A stretch of 64,000 nucleotides of DNA, from NCBI GenBank assembly GCA_042867185.1, contig JBHZQV010000025.1, forward strand, positions 1 to 64,000, in the 5' to 3' direction. The notes beneath the pieces are model-generated. The model did not search any database and was not told the origin of the DNA. It saw nothing but the letters and a program-made list of their open reading frames with translations. The DNA comes from Xylophilus sp042867185. GTDB taxonomy: Bacteria > Pseudomonadota > Gammaproteobacteria > Burkholderiales > Burkholderiaceae_C. Of this stretch, positions 9,051 through 16,956 are shown piece by piece (positions within the stretch are counted from its first letter, which is position 1; each line of letters starts with the position of its first letter). The position numbers and the translations under genes are program-made.

Positions 9051-10214
9051 ATGCGCATCTTCGAGCTCCACGGCAGCCGCGTCGCCGAAACCGACCGCCT
9101 GCCCACCGCGCCCCCGCCGCAGGGCTTCTACTGGATCGCCTGCAGCCGCGCCGAGTTCTCCGCCGGGCAGGCGCAGATCCAGGCGGCGCTGTTGGCCGTC
9201 GCCGGGGTGCAGCTGGTCGAACTGCATGTGTCCGACCTGCTGAACGCCCAGCTGCCCTCGCACTACGACTACACCTCGCAGTACGACCTGCTGGTGTTCC
9301 GCCGGCTGGCGACCCAGCACGCGGCCCTGTCGGGCACAGCGAAGGCGACGCCTTCGTCCGACGGCAACGCGCCGGCGGACGCCGCCCGCATCGCCGCCAC
9401 CGCACCGGATCCCGCCGACACCGCGGTGGCACCGCCCGCCGCCCTGCGCCGGGTCGATACCCGGCCGATCGGCTTCGCCATCTTCGACCAGGTGCTGCTG
9501 ACGGTGCATCCCGAGGACTGCGCGGTGCGCGACGCCTACGCCCTGCGCCTCCTGGCCGGCCACGGCAGCGAGACGCGGGCGACCGGCGCGCGGCAGCCGG
9601 CCAGCCCGGCCGACCTGATGCTGCGCATCGTGAACCTGGTGGTCGACGGCTACCTGGAGCTGCGCCGCGACCTGACCCGGGGCCTCGACCTCTGGCAGAA
9701 CCAGCTGCTGCAGCCGCACAGCCGCTTCATCGACTGGAGCGCGTTGCTCGATGCCCGGCTGGCGCTGCACCAGCTCGACGAGATCTGCGAGGACCAGCGC
9801 GCCGCGGTGCAGGACTGGATCGACGCGCTGGAGGCCTGGCCCGAGCCCACCACCGCCGTCGCCCACCGCGAGCGCGACCTGCTGCAGGTGCGCAGCCGCG
9901 ACGTGCTGGAGCACATCGAACGGGTGGTGCACCACGTGCGCCGGATGGAGCAGACGGCCGAGACCACGGTGCAGATGCATTTCAGCCTGCAGGGCAACCG
10001 CACCAACGACATCATGCGGGTGCTGACCACCCTCACCGCCATCTTCCTGCCGCTGAACCTGATCGCCGGCATCTTCGGGATGAACTTCGAGGTGATACCG
10101 CTGACCCACAAGCAGGACGGCTTCTGGTGGGCGATGGGCACCATGGGCGTGATCGCCGCCGGGCTGATCGGCTGGTTCTGGCGCAAGAAATACCTGGCGC
10201 GGCCGAGCCGGTGA
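9051..10214 (+). CDS. corA: CorA-family magnesium/divalent cation transporter
   Basis: A 387-residue inner-membrane channel for Mg2+ (or Co2+/Ni2+/Zn2+ in related families). The long cytoplasmic domain includes a low-complexity Ala/Pro/Thr insert around residues 95-135, not typical of the family. The C-terminus has the two-helix pore unit with the signature GMNF beginning near residue 343 and ends in a basic tail, WFWRKKYLARPSR. The start is ATG 9051. It is followed by a strong bidirectional terminator. Confidence 0.9.
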   Translation: MRIFELHGSRVAETDRLPTAPPPQGFYWIACSRAEFSAGQAQIQAALLAVAGVQLVELHVSDLLNAQLPSHYDYTSQYDLLVFRRLATQHAALSGTAKATPSSDGNAPADAARIAATAPDPADTAVAPPAALRRVDTRPIGFAIFDQVLLTVHPEDCAVRDAYALRLLAGHGSETRATGARQPASPADLMLRIVNLVVDGYLELRRDLTRGLDLWQNQLLQPHSRFIDWSALLDARLALHQLDEICEDQRAAVQDWIDALEAWPEPTTAVAHRERDLLQVRSRDVLEHIERVVHHVRRMEQTAETTVQMHFSLQGNRTNDIMRVLTTLTAIFLPLNLIAGIFGMNFEVIPLTHKQDGFWWAMGTMGVIAAGLIGWFWRKKYLARPSR

Positions 10215-10248
10215 CCTGCGGGTCCGCGGTGCAGCGCCCGCAGAACGC

Positions 10249-10281
10249 AAAAAAGCCGACACCCGGAGGTGTCGGCTTTTT
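10249..10281. terminator. bidirectional intrinsic terminator
   Basis: GCCGACACC (10255-10263) and GGTGTCGGC (10268-10276) form a 9-base perfect stem around CGGA. It is followed by five T residues on the plus strand and preceded by six A residues, so it can end both corA (plus) and the convergent small exported-protein gene (minus). Confidence 0.9.
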
Positions 10282-10329
10282 CGCGTGCAGTACGAGCGCA
10301 GGCGGCGGGGTCGCCGGCCTGCCGCGGTC

Positions 10330-10653
10330 TTACATGTAGCCGGCTTCGCCGTGGGCGACCTGGCCCAGGCGGACGGCTTCGCGGGCCTGGGCGTTGACCG
10401 AGGCGCGGTCGGCGGTCGACTCGATGCGCACGGCGTACGGCGAGCGCTGGTCGCCTTCACCGTCGGTGGCGACCGGGCGGACCGGGCTGGTCGCGACGCG
10501 GTTGATGGTGTAGCCGGCCGGGGCCACCAGGGCCACGGGTGCCTGCGCTGCGTAAGGCGACTGGGTATCGCCTTCGCCCATCGGGGCGGCATGGGCGCCC
10601 AGGGAAGCGGTGGCGGCGAAAGCGGCGATAGCGAGGAGTCGGGATGCGTTCAT
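10330..10653 (-). CDS. small exported protein with duplicated GEGDxxSPYA motif
   Basis: A 107-residue protein with a clear signal peptide (MNASRLLAIAAFAATASLGA, cleavage near HA-AP). The mature part holds two copies of GEGD(T/Q)(Q/R)SPYA about 40 residues apart and ends in an Ala/Glu-rich segment. It resembles the small DUF4148-type exported proteins abundant in Burkholderiales, but I cannot name it with certainty. ATG 10653 is preceded by AAGGAA. It is divergent from the LysR gene at 10944, which may control it. Confidence 0.7.
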   Translation of the reverse strand: MNASRLLAIAAFAATASLGAHAAPMGEGDTQSPYAAQAPVALVAPAGYTINRVATSPVRPVATDGEGDQRSPYAVRIESTADRASVNAQAREAVRLGQVAHGEAGYM

Positions 10654-10900
10654 GATGATTTCCTTCTTGTGAGTTTCAAAACAACCCGGGGCACTGGGAG
10701 CGCCCTCTGTCCGCTGGGGACTTCGGGTTTGCATCTATTGCACTGGGTAGGAACATGAGCTTAGGCCGAAGTTTCACCGTTAAATGCCCACGGATAGAAT
10801 CACACTGTTTCGCAACTCGAATCAATGACAGTTTTGTGTATTTGATTCCAGGCTAAATCCCGCATCTAACTCCTTCTCGTAAGCTGAATCCTACAGCGCC

Positions 10901-10918
10901 GCAGGCTTCTACGCCTGC
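10901..10918. promoter_or_regulatory. inverted repeat upstream of lysR
   Basis: GCAGGC, a 6-base spacer and GCCTGC form a perfect inverted repeat 26 bases before the LysR start, in a 290-base divergent gap. It could be an operator or a leader hairpin; no LysR-type T-N11-A box stands out clearly enough to claim. Confidence 0.35.
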
Positions 10919-10943
10919 TTGCAGGGTTTCACAGATTGAAACA

Positions 10944-11837
10944 ATGGACTCTCTCGACCTGATCCGGGCGTTCCGCGAGGTGGCGTTGCGCGGCAGTTTC
11001 TCGAAGGCCGCCGTGCCGCTGTCGCTCTCCAAGGCCAGCGTCAGCAAGTACGTGGCCGAGCTGGAATCGCGGCTGAAGGTGCGGCTGCTCAACCGCTCGA
11101 CCCGCACCGTCAGCCTGACCGATGCCGGCGCCCTGCTGCTGGAGCGCAGCGCCCCGCTGATCGAGATGATGACCATCACCCAGAACGAGCTGAGCGAGCG
11201 GGCCGAGCAGCCCGGCGGCCGGCTGCGGCTGTCGGCGCCGCACGGGCTGGGCGCCACCTCGCTGCCGCACGTGCTGAGCAGCTTCATGCAGCGCTATCCG
11301 GCGGTGACGCTCAGCCTGCACCTGAGCAACCGGATGGTCGACCTGGTCGAGCTGGGCATCGACGTGGCGCTGCGCGTCGGCACGATCGACGACAGCAACC
11401 TGATCGTGCGCCGGCTGCGGCGGGTGGAGTTCTGCGTCTGCGCCACGCCGGCCTACTGGGACCGGCACGGCCGGCCGGCGCATCCCGACGATCTGGCCCG
11501 CCACGACGCACTCACCTACTCGCTGCAGAGCGCCCAGCCCTGCTGGCGCTTCCAGGTCGATGGCCAGCCGCACACCGTCGCGCTGCGCAGCCGGCTGGAG
11601 GCGACCGACGCGGCGCCGCTGATCTCGGTCGCGCTACAGGGCCTGGGCGTGGTCTGCCTGCCGCGGCTGATCCTGCAGCCGCAACTGGAGGCGGGCACGC
11701 TGGAGCAGGTGCTGGCGCAGCATTCGCAGCAGGATGTCTGGCTGTACGCCGCGTATTCGCAGCGCCGGCACAACAGTGCGGCGATGCGGGCGCTGCTGGC
11801 CCACCTGGAAGAGACCTGGGGAACCGAGGCGCGCTAA
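10944..11837 (+). CDS. LysR-family transcriptional regulator
   Basis: A 297-residue LysR-type regulator. The N-terminal winged helix-turn-helix (residues 1-60: MDSLDLIRAFREVALRGSFS, then KAAVPLSLSKASVSKYVAELE) is followed by a type-2 periplasmic-binding effector domain. It resembles the CrgA/AaeR subgroup. The ligand is unknown. Divergent from the small exported-protein gene, an arrangement in which LysR proteins often regulate the neighbour. Confidence 0.9.
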   Translation: MDSLDLIRAFREVALRGSFSKAAVPLSLSKASVSKYVAELESRLKVRLLNRSTRTVSLTDAGALLLERSAPLIEMMTITQNELSERAEQPGGRLRLSAPHGLGATSLPHVLSSFMQRYPAVTLSLHLSNRMVDLVELGIDVALRVGTIDDSNLIVRRLRRVEFCVCATPAYWDRHGRPAHPDDLARHDALTYSLQSAQPCWRFQVDGQPHTVALRSRLEATDAAPLISVALQGLGVVCLPRLILQPQLEAGTLEQVLAQHSQQDVWLYAAYSQRRHNSAAMRALLAHLEETWGTEAR

Positions 11838-11842
11838 AAATT

Positions 11843-11864
11843 ACCCCGGAAGTGCATCCGGGGT
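11843..11864. terminator. hairpin after lysR
   Basis: ACCCCGGA (11843-11850) and TCCGGGGT (11857-11864) form an 8-base stem with a 6-base loop, 5 bases after the lysR stop. The T-rich side lies on the minus strand (AATTTTT), so on the plus strand it is a weak, U-poor terminator at best. Confidence 0.45.
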
Positions 11865-11922
11865 CTGCACCGGTGCGTAGACACGGCAGCGGGGAACTGC
11901 CCGCGCTCCCGAAAGCCCTGCC

Positions 11923-12867
11923 GTGATACCAGCCCGCCTTCTCTCGACCCTCTCGCGCCTGTCGGCGCTGCGCCGGCTGCTGGGCGCCTACCGACAGCTG
12001 GAGGCGCTCTACCAACACCAGGCGATCCTGGCGTTCGACGCCGACGGCCGGGTGGTGGAGACCAACACCACGCTGCAGCAGCGCCTGGGCCTGGGTCCGC
12101 CGCAGCTGAACGGCCGGCATTACAGGACGTTGCTCGATCCGCAGGACATCGCCGGTGCCGATCCCGACACCTTGTGGTGGGCGCTGCTGCGCGGCCAGGC
12201 CAGCGTCGGCTGCCTGCACATCACCGCCGCCGACGGCAGCCGCGCCTGGTTCCAGGCCCAGTACAGCCCGGTGGCCGACGCCGGCGGCCGGGTGCGCAGG
12301 GTGGTGGCCTATGCGGCCGACATCACCGACCGGGTGCATGCCGCCCGCGCCCGGCAGCAGGAATTCCGGGCACTGCAGCGGCTGGTGCAGGCGCCGGCCG
12401 CCGTGGCGGTGCTGTCGTCTGTGCCGGCCGGCACCCCGCCCGGCTTCGTGGCAGCCGGCACGCCCGGGACCACCGTGGCGCACACCGCGCATGCGCTGTC
12501 GGCGCCCCTTTCGGCCCGGCGGGTGCTGGATGCGGCGGGACTGGTCGACGGCATCGTGCTGCAGACCGAACAACTGGCCCGCCATGCGGCGATGCAGGTG
12601 GTGCGCCAGAACGACATCGGCGGCAGCCTCTCCCATCTGGCGGGCGAGGCCCACAGCCTGGCGCTGCGCAGCGCCGAGGCGGGCCGTGAGCTCAAGCAGC
12701 TGATCGGCGTGCCCGCCGGCCATGCCGGCAGCGACGAGGCCCGCCAGCGCGACGCCGACCGGCTGGTGCAGCGGATCCAGGCGTCGGCGCGCAAGGCATC
12801 GACGGTGATCGATGCCATCGCGCAGCCGGAACGGTGCAACCGGCTGGAAGGCACGCCGCGGCCCTGA
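11923..12867 (+). CDS. soluble PAS protein with degenerate chemoreceptor tip
   Basis: A 314-residue protein without membrane segments, starting at GTG. Residues about 30-140 form a PAS domain (AILAFDADGRVVETNTTLQQ at the start, AYAADITDRVHAA at the end). Residues 211-261 align without gaps to the chemoreceptor hairpin tip of the protein at 18366-19862 in this window: 21 of 51 residues are identical, including QT, LA, AA, E--SLA-RS and RE---LI. The central [20 protein letters not shown] stretch that binds CheA/CheW is replaced. It is probably a decayed or repurposed Aer-type receptor. Confidence 0.7.
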   Translation: MIPARLLSTLSRLSALRRLLGAYRQLEALYQHQAILAFDADGRVVETNTTLQQRLGLGPPQLNGRHYRTLLDPQDIAGADPDTLWWALLRGQASVGCLHITAADGSRAWFQAQYSPVADAGGRVRRVVAYAADITDRVHAARARQQEFRALQRLVQAPAAVAVLSSVPAGTPPGFVAAGTPGTTVAHTAHALSAPLSARRVLDAAGLVDGIVLQTEQLARHAAMQVVRQNDIGGSLSHLAGEAHSLALRSAEAGRELKQLIGVPAGHAGSDEARQRDADRLVQRIQASARKASTVIDAIAQPERCNRLEGTPRP

Positions 12868-12910
12868 GAACCTGCGCGCGGCGACCCGCCGCCGCCGGCG
12901 GCCGCACCAG

Positions 12911-13597
12911 TCAGCCGACGTGCTGCGCGAAGAACGCCAGCGACCGCTCCCGCGCCTGCTGTGCCGCGGGTGCGTCGTAGGAACCGCGCTGGTCGCAGTT
13001 GAAGCCGTGGTCGGCCGGGTATACATGCACCTCGACATCCGGATGCGCGGCCTTGAAGGCCTCGACGCTCGGCAGCGAGATGTAGTGGTCCTTCTCGCCG
13101 AAATGCGCCAGCACCGGGGTGCGCGGCGTGCGGGCGATCTCTTCGGGGCTGGTCGCGCCGCCGCCGTAGTACATCACCGCGGCCGACAGGCCCTGCACCA
13201 GTTCGGCCGCGCGCCACACCAGCAACCCGCCCCAGCAGTAGCCGACGATGCCGACCTTGCCCGCCTGGGCCGCGTAGAGCACCGCGGCCTGGATGTCCTG
13301 CAGCACGCCGGGCGTGGGCAGCGCTTCGACGGCGGCCTTCAGCTCCATGCCGGCGCCCATGCCGGCCTCGGTGTAGCCCAGCTCGACGCCCGGGCGCACC
13401 CGGTGGAAGGTGGACGGTGCCACGGCCAGGTAGCCCTGGGCGGCGTAGCCGTCGGCCACCGCGCGGATGTGCGAGTTGACCCCGAAGATCTCCTGCAACA
13501 CCACGATGGCGCCCTTGGGCGTGCCGGTGGGCTCGGCCACGTAGGCGGGGATCTGGACGCCGTCGGCGGCGGTGAGTTGAACGGTGGAAGAACCCAT
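12911..13597 (-). CDS. dienelactone hydrolase family protein
   Basis: A 228-residue alpha/beta hydrolase of the dienelactone hydrolase family, which opens the lactone ring of (chloro)catechol-derived dienelactone or acts on related esters. The nucleophile is Cys121 in GYCWGG, with Glu36 in LQEIFG, the Asp in FGEKDHYI and the His in DHGFNC. The ATG at 13597 has AAGGAG ten bases upstream; an ATG at 13606 overlaps the stop of the upstream gene (ATGA) but is too close to that site. It is co-transcribed with the isomerase-like gene. Confidence 0.88.
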   Translation of the reverse strand: MGSSTVQLTAADGVQIPAYVAEPTGTPKGAIVVLQEIFGVNSHIRAVADGYAAQGYLAVAPSTFHRVRPGVELGYTEAGMGAGMELKAAVEALPTPGVLQDIQAAVLYAAQAGKVGIVGYCWGGLLVWRAAELVQGLSAAVMYYGGGATSPEEIARTPRTPVLAHFGEKDHYISLPSVEAFKAAHPDVEVHVYPADHGFNCDQRGSYDAPAAQQARERSLAFFAQHVG

Positions 13598-13602
13598 GGG
13601 TG

Positions 13603-14223
13603 TCATGCTCCTTGGAGGGATGTGGATTGCAGCGTGCGCTGCAGGAAATCGAGCCGGTCCTGGCCCCAGAAAATCTCGCCGTTCACCACGTAGCTGGGCG
13701 CGCCGAAGATGCCGGCGGCGATCGCCTCTTCGGTGTTGGCCTCGTAGCGCTCGTGCGCGGCCTGGCTGTGCGATTGCTCGTAGCGCGCCGCCGGCAGGCC
13801 GCACGCGTCCAGCAGGGCCTGCAGCACCTTCGGGTCGGCGATGTTGCGCTGCTCGGCCCACACGGCGGCGAAGACCGCGCCGGCCAGGCGCAATGCGGCG
13901 GCGGTGCCGTCGTGCTGGTCGACCGCGATCAGCAGCCGGGCCGCGTCGTCGCCCGACACCGGGAAGAAGGTGGGCTGCGGCACCAGCGGCAGGCCCAGGT
14001 GGCGGGCGAAGCGCTGCAGTTCCACCAGCCGGTAAGCCTGGCGCTGCGGCGCCCGCTTGCCGACCGGCACGCCACCCGAGACCGGGAACACATGGCCCAG
14101 GTCCACCGGCAGCAGCCGCACCGTGGCGCCGGCCTGCGCGGCCAGGGCGACGAAGCGGTCGTGGCCCAGGTAGGTCCACGGGCTCTGGGGCGAGAAAAAG
14201 TAGTCGATGGTGGTGGCGGTCAA
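13603..14223 (-). CDS. 2-hydroxychromene-2-carboxylate isomerase-like (DsbA family)
   Basis: A 206-residue DsbA-fold protein of the kappa-class GST/HCCA isomerase family. It opens with IDYFFSPQSPWTYLGHDRF, where the first Ser of SPQSPW is the glutathione-activating position, and has GAPSYVVNGEIFWGQDRLDF near the C-terminus. Named members isomerise 2-hydroxychromene-2-carboxylate in naphthalene degradation, but many homologues have unknown substrates. It overlaps the next gene by ATGA or sits 5 bases from it. Confidence 0.85.
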   Translation of the reverse strand: MTATTIDYFFSPQSPWTYLGHDRFVALAAQAGATVRLLPVDLGHVFPVSGGVPVGKRAPQRQAYRLVELQRFARHLGLPLVPQPTFFPVSGDDAARLLIAVDQHDGTAAALRLAGAVFAAVWAEQRNIADPKVLQALLDACGLPAARYEQSHSQAAHERYEANTEEAIAAGIFGAPSYVVNGEIFWGQDRLDFLQRTLQSTSLQGA

Positions 14224-14391
14224 ACGATCTGCTCCTCGATAGGCGCGGGGCCGGCAGGACGCCGGCGATGTGCCGGCGCACGGGCGCTGCGGGCCGATTC
14301 TGCCGAGCCGCCGGGCCCGCCGCCCGGCCGCAGGCTGTTCCTGCGCACGCCGTGCGGTCTTGCGGCGGGCCGGCGATGCTCGAACGGGGGG

Positions 14392-15093
14392 TCAGGGGTT
14401 GGCCTGCACCTGCGGCAGCCAGGCGGCGATCTCGTCGGCCGCGGCGTCGGTGGCGGCGGCCAGGGCCTGCACGCCGCCGGGCGCGTCGGCGGTGGGCGCG
14501 GGCCGGCTCACCAGCACCACCCGCTGGGCCAGCAGCCGCTCGCCTTCGGCCCGGTTGTCGACCAGCGTCACCCGCAGCCGGACCACGCCGGCGCTCTGGG
14601 TCGGCGAACTGAAGATCTGGCTGAACTCCTCGAGCTGCACCCGCAGGATGTGGGGCAGCTTGCCGTCGGTGCGCTGCAGCGCGGCGCTGTCGTCGGCATT
14701 GAGCACCGCCCGGTCGCGGCCCAGGCGTTCGCGCAGCCGCTGGCGCACCAGCTGCGACGGCGCCAGCGACCAGCGGGCCATCGCGTAGGGCCGCAGCTGC
14801 TGCGCGTCGGCATAGGTGAAGCGGAACATCACCGCGGCGGTATCGACCACGCCGGCCGAATCGACGTCGGCCAGCGCCAGCGGCGGCTGCGGCGCGATGC
14901 GGGTCTGGGCGCGGGGCTGGAGCTCGCCGGGGCCGAAGTCGTAGACCACCGGCCGGGTGGGCCGGTCGGGCAGGGCCGAGCAGCCGGCCAGCAGCGCCAC
15001 GGCCACCAATGCAGCATAAAAAGTGCCTCCAGCCGGCGTACGGCGCCGACCACCAGCTATTTTTTTTGTAGCAAATTCCATGTGGTGGCTCAT
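14392..15093 (-). CDS. ABC-type transport auxiliary lipoprotein
   Basis: A 233-residue lipoprotein of the PqiC/MlaA-associated auxiliary family, the last gene of a lipid-transport operon. The lipobox is LLAGC (Cys near residue 38). The mature chain (VVYDFGPG, then the DTAAVMFRFTYADAQQLRPY region) fits the ABC-type transport auxiliary component domain. The ATG at 15093 overlaps the MCE gene stop (ATGA). Unusually, the basic N-region of the signal peptide (EFATKKIAGGRRRTPAGGTF) is encoded by a copy of repeat A. Confidence 0.8.
   Translation of the reverse strand: MSHHMEFATKKIAGGRRRTPAGGTFYAALVAVALLAGCSALPDRPTRPVVYDFGPGELQPRAQTRIAPQPPLALADVDSAGVVDTAAVMFRFTYADAQQLRPYAMARWSLAPSQLVRQRLRERLGRDRAVLNADDSAALQRTDGKLPHILRVQLEEFSQIFSSPTQSAGVVRLRVTLVDNRAEGERLLAQRVVLVSRPAPTADAPGGVQALAAATDAAADEIAAWLPQVQANP
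15017..15078 (-). repeat. dispersed repeat A inside lipoprotein 5' end
   Basis: On the minus strand GCTAC, 7 A residues, ATAGCT, GTCGGCGCCG and CGCCGGC, then GGAGGCACTTT match the family layout. It is in frame and open, forming codons 6-27 of the lipoprotein gene. Its ends lie a few bases inside the start codon and just before the hydrophobic core of the signal peptide. Confidence 0.8.
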
Positions 15094-16070
15094 CGTGCTT
15101 CTCCGGGTGCGACGAAGCCCTGCTCGCCCGGCCCCGGGCGGGCGGGCCCGTTGCCGAAGAGCAGCGACTGCGGGTTGTCGTTGATGTTGGTGACGGTGCG
15201 GCCCAGCTGGCGCACGGTGCGCGAGGCATCGTCGGTGACGCGGTTGAGCCGCGGCAGCGTGGTCGAGCCGAACTGGTCCACCGCATGGCTGAGCGCGCCG
15301 GTGCCCTGGGCCAGCCGGTCGAGCGGGCCGTCGGGCGCGTTCAGGCGCTGGGCGGTGGTGGTGATCGCGCCGGCCGCCGTACCGATCTCGCCGGCCGCGC
15401 CCTTGAGCGAGACGAGGGCGGCGCTGGCGTCGCTCACCGCCTTCGGCACGCCGGCCAGGGCCGGGTCGACCCGCTGGGTCATGGTGGTGTCGATGCGGGC
15501 CGTCAGCTGCGAGACGCTGGCGGTGGCGGCGGCCATGCCGTCGAGCGCGGCCGAGAAACGCTTCTGGTTGTCGTCGCCCAGCAGGGTGTTGAGGCGCCGG
15601 CCGGCCTCCTCCACCTGGGCCAGGATCGCGGGCGCGCTCTCGGTCAGCTTGCCGAGCTGCGACGGCTTGATCGGCATCCGCGGAATGCCGTTGTCGCCGG
15701 GGGGCGGCGGGGGCGGCGGGTCGTCGGCGTCCTCGTCGAGCTGGATGAAGGCCAGGCCGGTGATGCCCTGGTAGGCCAGCGTGGCGAAGGTGCCGGGCGT
15801 GGTGGGCGCGTCTTCCTGCACCGCGATGCGCACCAGCACGTTGCCGGGGTTCTGCCGGTCGAAGCCGATCTGCGTCACCTTGCCGACCGGCACGCCCTTG
15901 AAGCGCACCGGCGCCTGCAGCTGCAGGCCGGTGACCGTGTCCTTGGTGGAGAGTTCGTAGCTGCGGTAGCTGCCGCTGTCGCGGGTCAGCCAGATGGCCA
16001 GCACCACCAGCAGGGCGGTGAGCCCCAGCACGAAGATGCCGGCCGCGAAGGCGTGCGATTTGTTTTCCAT
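15090..16070 (-). CDS. MCE-domain lipid transport protein (MlaD-like)
   Basis: A 326-residue substrate-binding component anchored by one N-terminal helix (FAAGIFVLGLTALLVVLAIW), followed by an MCE domain (about residues 38-115, with GLQLQAPVRFKGVPVGKVTQ). A poly-proline run (DDPPPPPPPGDNG, near residue 120) separates this from a long helical tail. Such proteins bind phospholipid and, with an MlaE-type permease and MlaF-type ATPase, move lipid between the membranes. It is third in a four-gene operon. Confidence 0.9.
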   Translation of the reverse strand: MENKSHAFAAGIFVLGLTALLVVLAIWLTRDSGSYRSYELSTKDTVTGLQLQAPVRFKGVPVGKVTQIGFDRQNPGNVLVRIAVQEDAPTTPGTFATLAYQGITGLAFIQLDEDADDPPPPPPPGDNGIPRMPIKPSQLGKLTESAPAILAQVEEAGRRLNTLLGDDNQKRFSAALDGMAAATASVSQLTARIDTTMTQRVDPALAGVPKAVSDASAALVSLKGAAGEIGTAAGAITTTAQRLNAPDGPLDRLAQGTGALSHAVDQFGSTTLPRLNRVTDDASRTVRQLGRTVTNINDNPQSLLFGNGPARPGPGEQGFVAPGEAR

Positions 16071-16071
16071 G

Positions 16072-16956
16072 TCAGTGGGTCCTGTTGTCGGCGGGCGCGG
16101 GGGCCGGCGCGGAAGGCGGTGCCGAAGGCGGCGCAGGCGGCAGCTGCACCACCGCGCGGCGGCCGCGCTCGCCCTGGAAATAGGTGTGGGTGAAGGGGTG
16201 GTCGAACGTCGCCACCTCGGCCGGCGGCCCGCTGGTGATGACCCGTTTGTCGGCCAGCACCGCCACCCGGGTGCTGAGGGCGAAGAGCGTGTCGAGGTCG
16301 TGGGTCACCATCACCACCGTCAGGCCCAGTTCCTGGTGCAGCGAGCGCAGCAGTTCCACGAAGTCGTCCGAGGCGCTGGGGTCGAGGCCGGCGGTGGGCT
16401 CGTCCAGCAGCAGCAGCGGCGGGTCCATCGCCAGGGCCCGCGCCAGCGCCACCCGCTTGACCATGCCGCCCGACAGATCGGCCGGCATCTTGGTCGCGTC
16501 CTGCGCCTTCAGGCCGACCATCTGCAGCTTGACCATCGCCACGTCGCGCGCCAGCGCGGTGGGCAGGGTCTTCAGTTCGCGCAGGGCGAAGGCGATGTTG
16601 TCGAGCACGCTGAAGGCCGAGAACAGCGCGCCGTGCTGGAACAGCATGCCGACCCGGCTCGACGCACCCCGCCGGCCCATCTGCGAGGCGGGCTCGCCCA
16701 GCACCTCGACCTCGCCACGGGTGGGGACCTCGAGGCCCAGCATCTGGCGCAGCAGCACCGTCTTGCCGGTGCCCGATCCGCCGACCAGGCTCAGGATCTC
16801 GCCGCGCTCGATGCGCAGGGCCAGGTCCTGGTGCACCACCACCTGCCGGGGCGGGCTGCCGAAGGCGGTCCAGAGGCCGCGGATGTCGACGACCGGGGCC
16901 TCGGCGGCGGGTGCGTCCGGCGCGGCGGCGGAGGGGGTGGCGGCGTCGTGCGCCAT
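16072..16956 (-). CDS. MlaF-like ABC transporter ATPase
   Basis: A 294-residue ATPase of a lipid-transport ABC system. Walker A is GGSGTGKT, the signature is LSGGMVKR, Walker B is LLLLDEPTAGLDP and the H-loop is MVTHD. Ala/Pro-rich extensions flank the domain at both ends. The start codon overlaps the permease stop (TGATG). It pairs with the permease upstream and the MCE protein downstream. Confidence 0.9.
   Translation of the reverse strand: MAHDAATPSAAAPDAPAAEAPVVDIRGLWTAFGSPPRQVVVHQDLALRIERGEILSLVGGSGTGKTVLLRQMLGLEVPTRGEVEVLGEPASQMGRRGASSRVGMLFQHGALFSAFSVLDNIAFALRELKTLPTALARDVAMVKLQMVGLKAQDATKMPADLSGGMVKRVALARALAMDPPLLLLDEPTAGLDPSASDDFVELLRSLHQELGLTVVMVTHDLDTLFALSTRVAVLADKRVITSGPPAEVATFDHPFTHTYFQGERGRRAVVQLPPAPPSAPPSAPAPAPADNRTH

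Noticed and set aside
12911..15286. A single 791-residue protein covering hydrolase, isomerase and lipoprotein regions
   Set aside because: Only the first 228 residues of the minus-strand hydrolase fit a family; the rest is out-of-frame shadow of the neighbouring genes.
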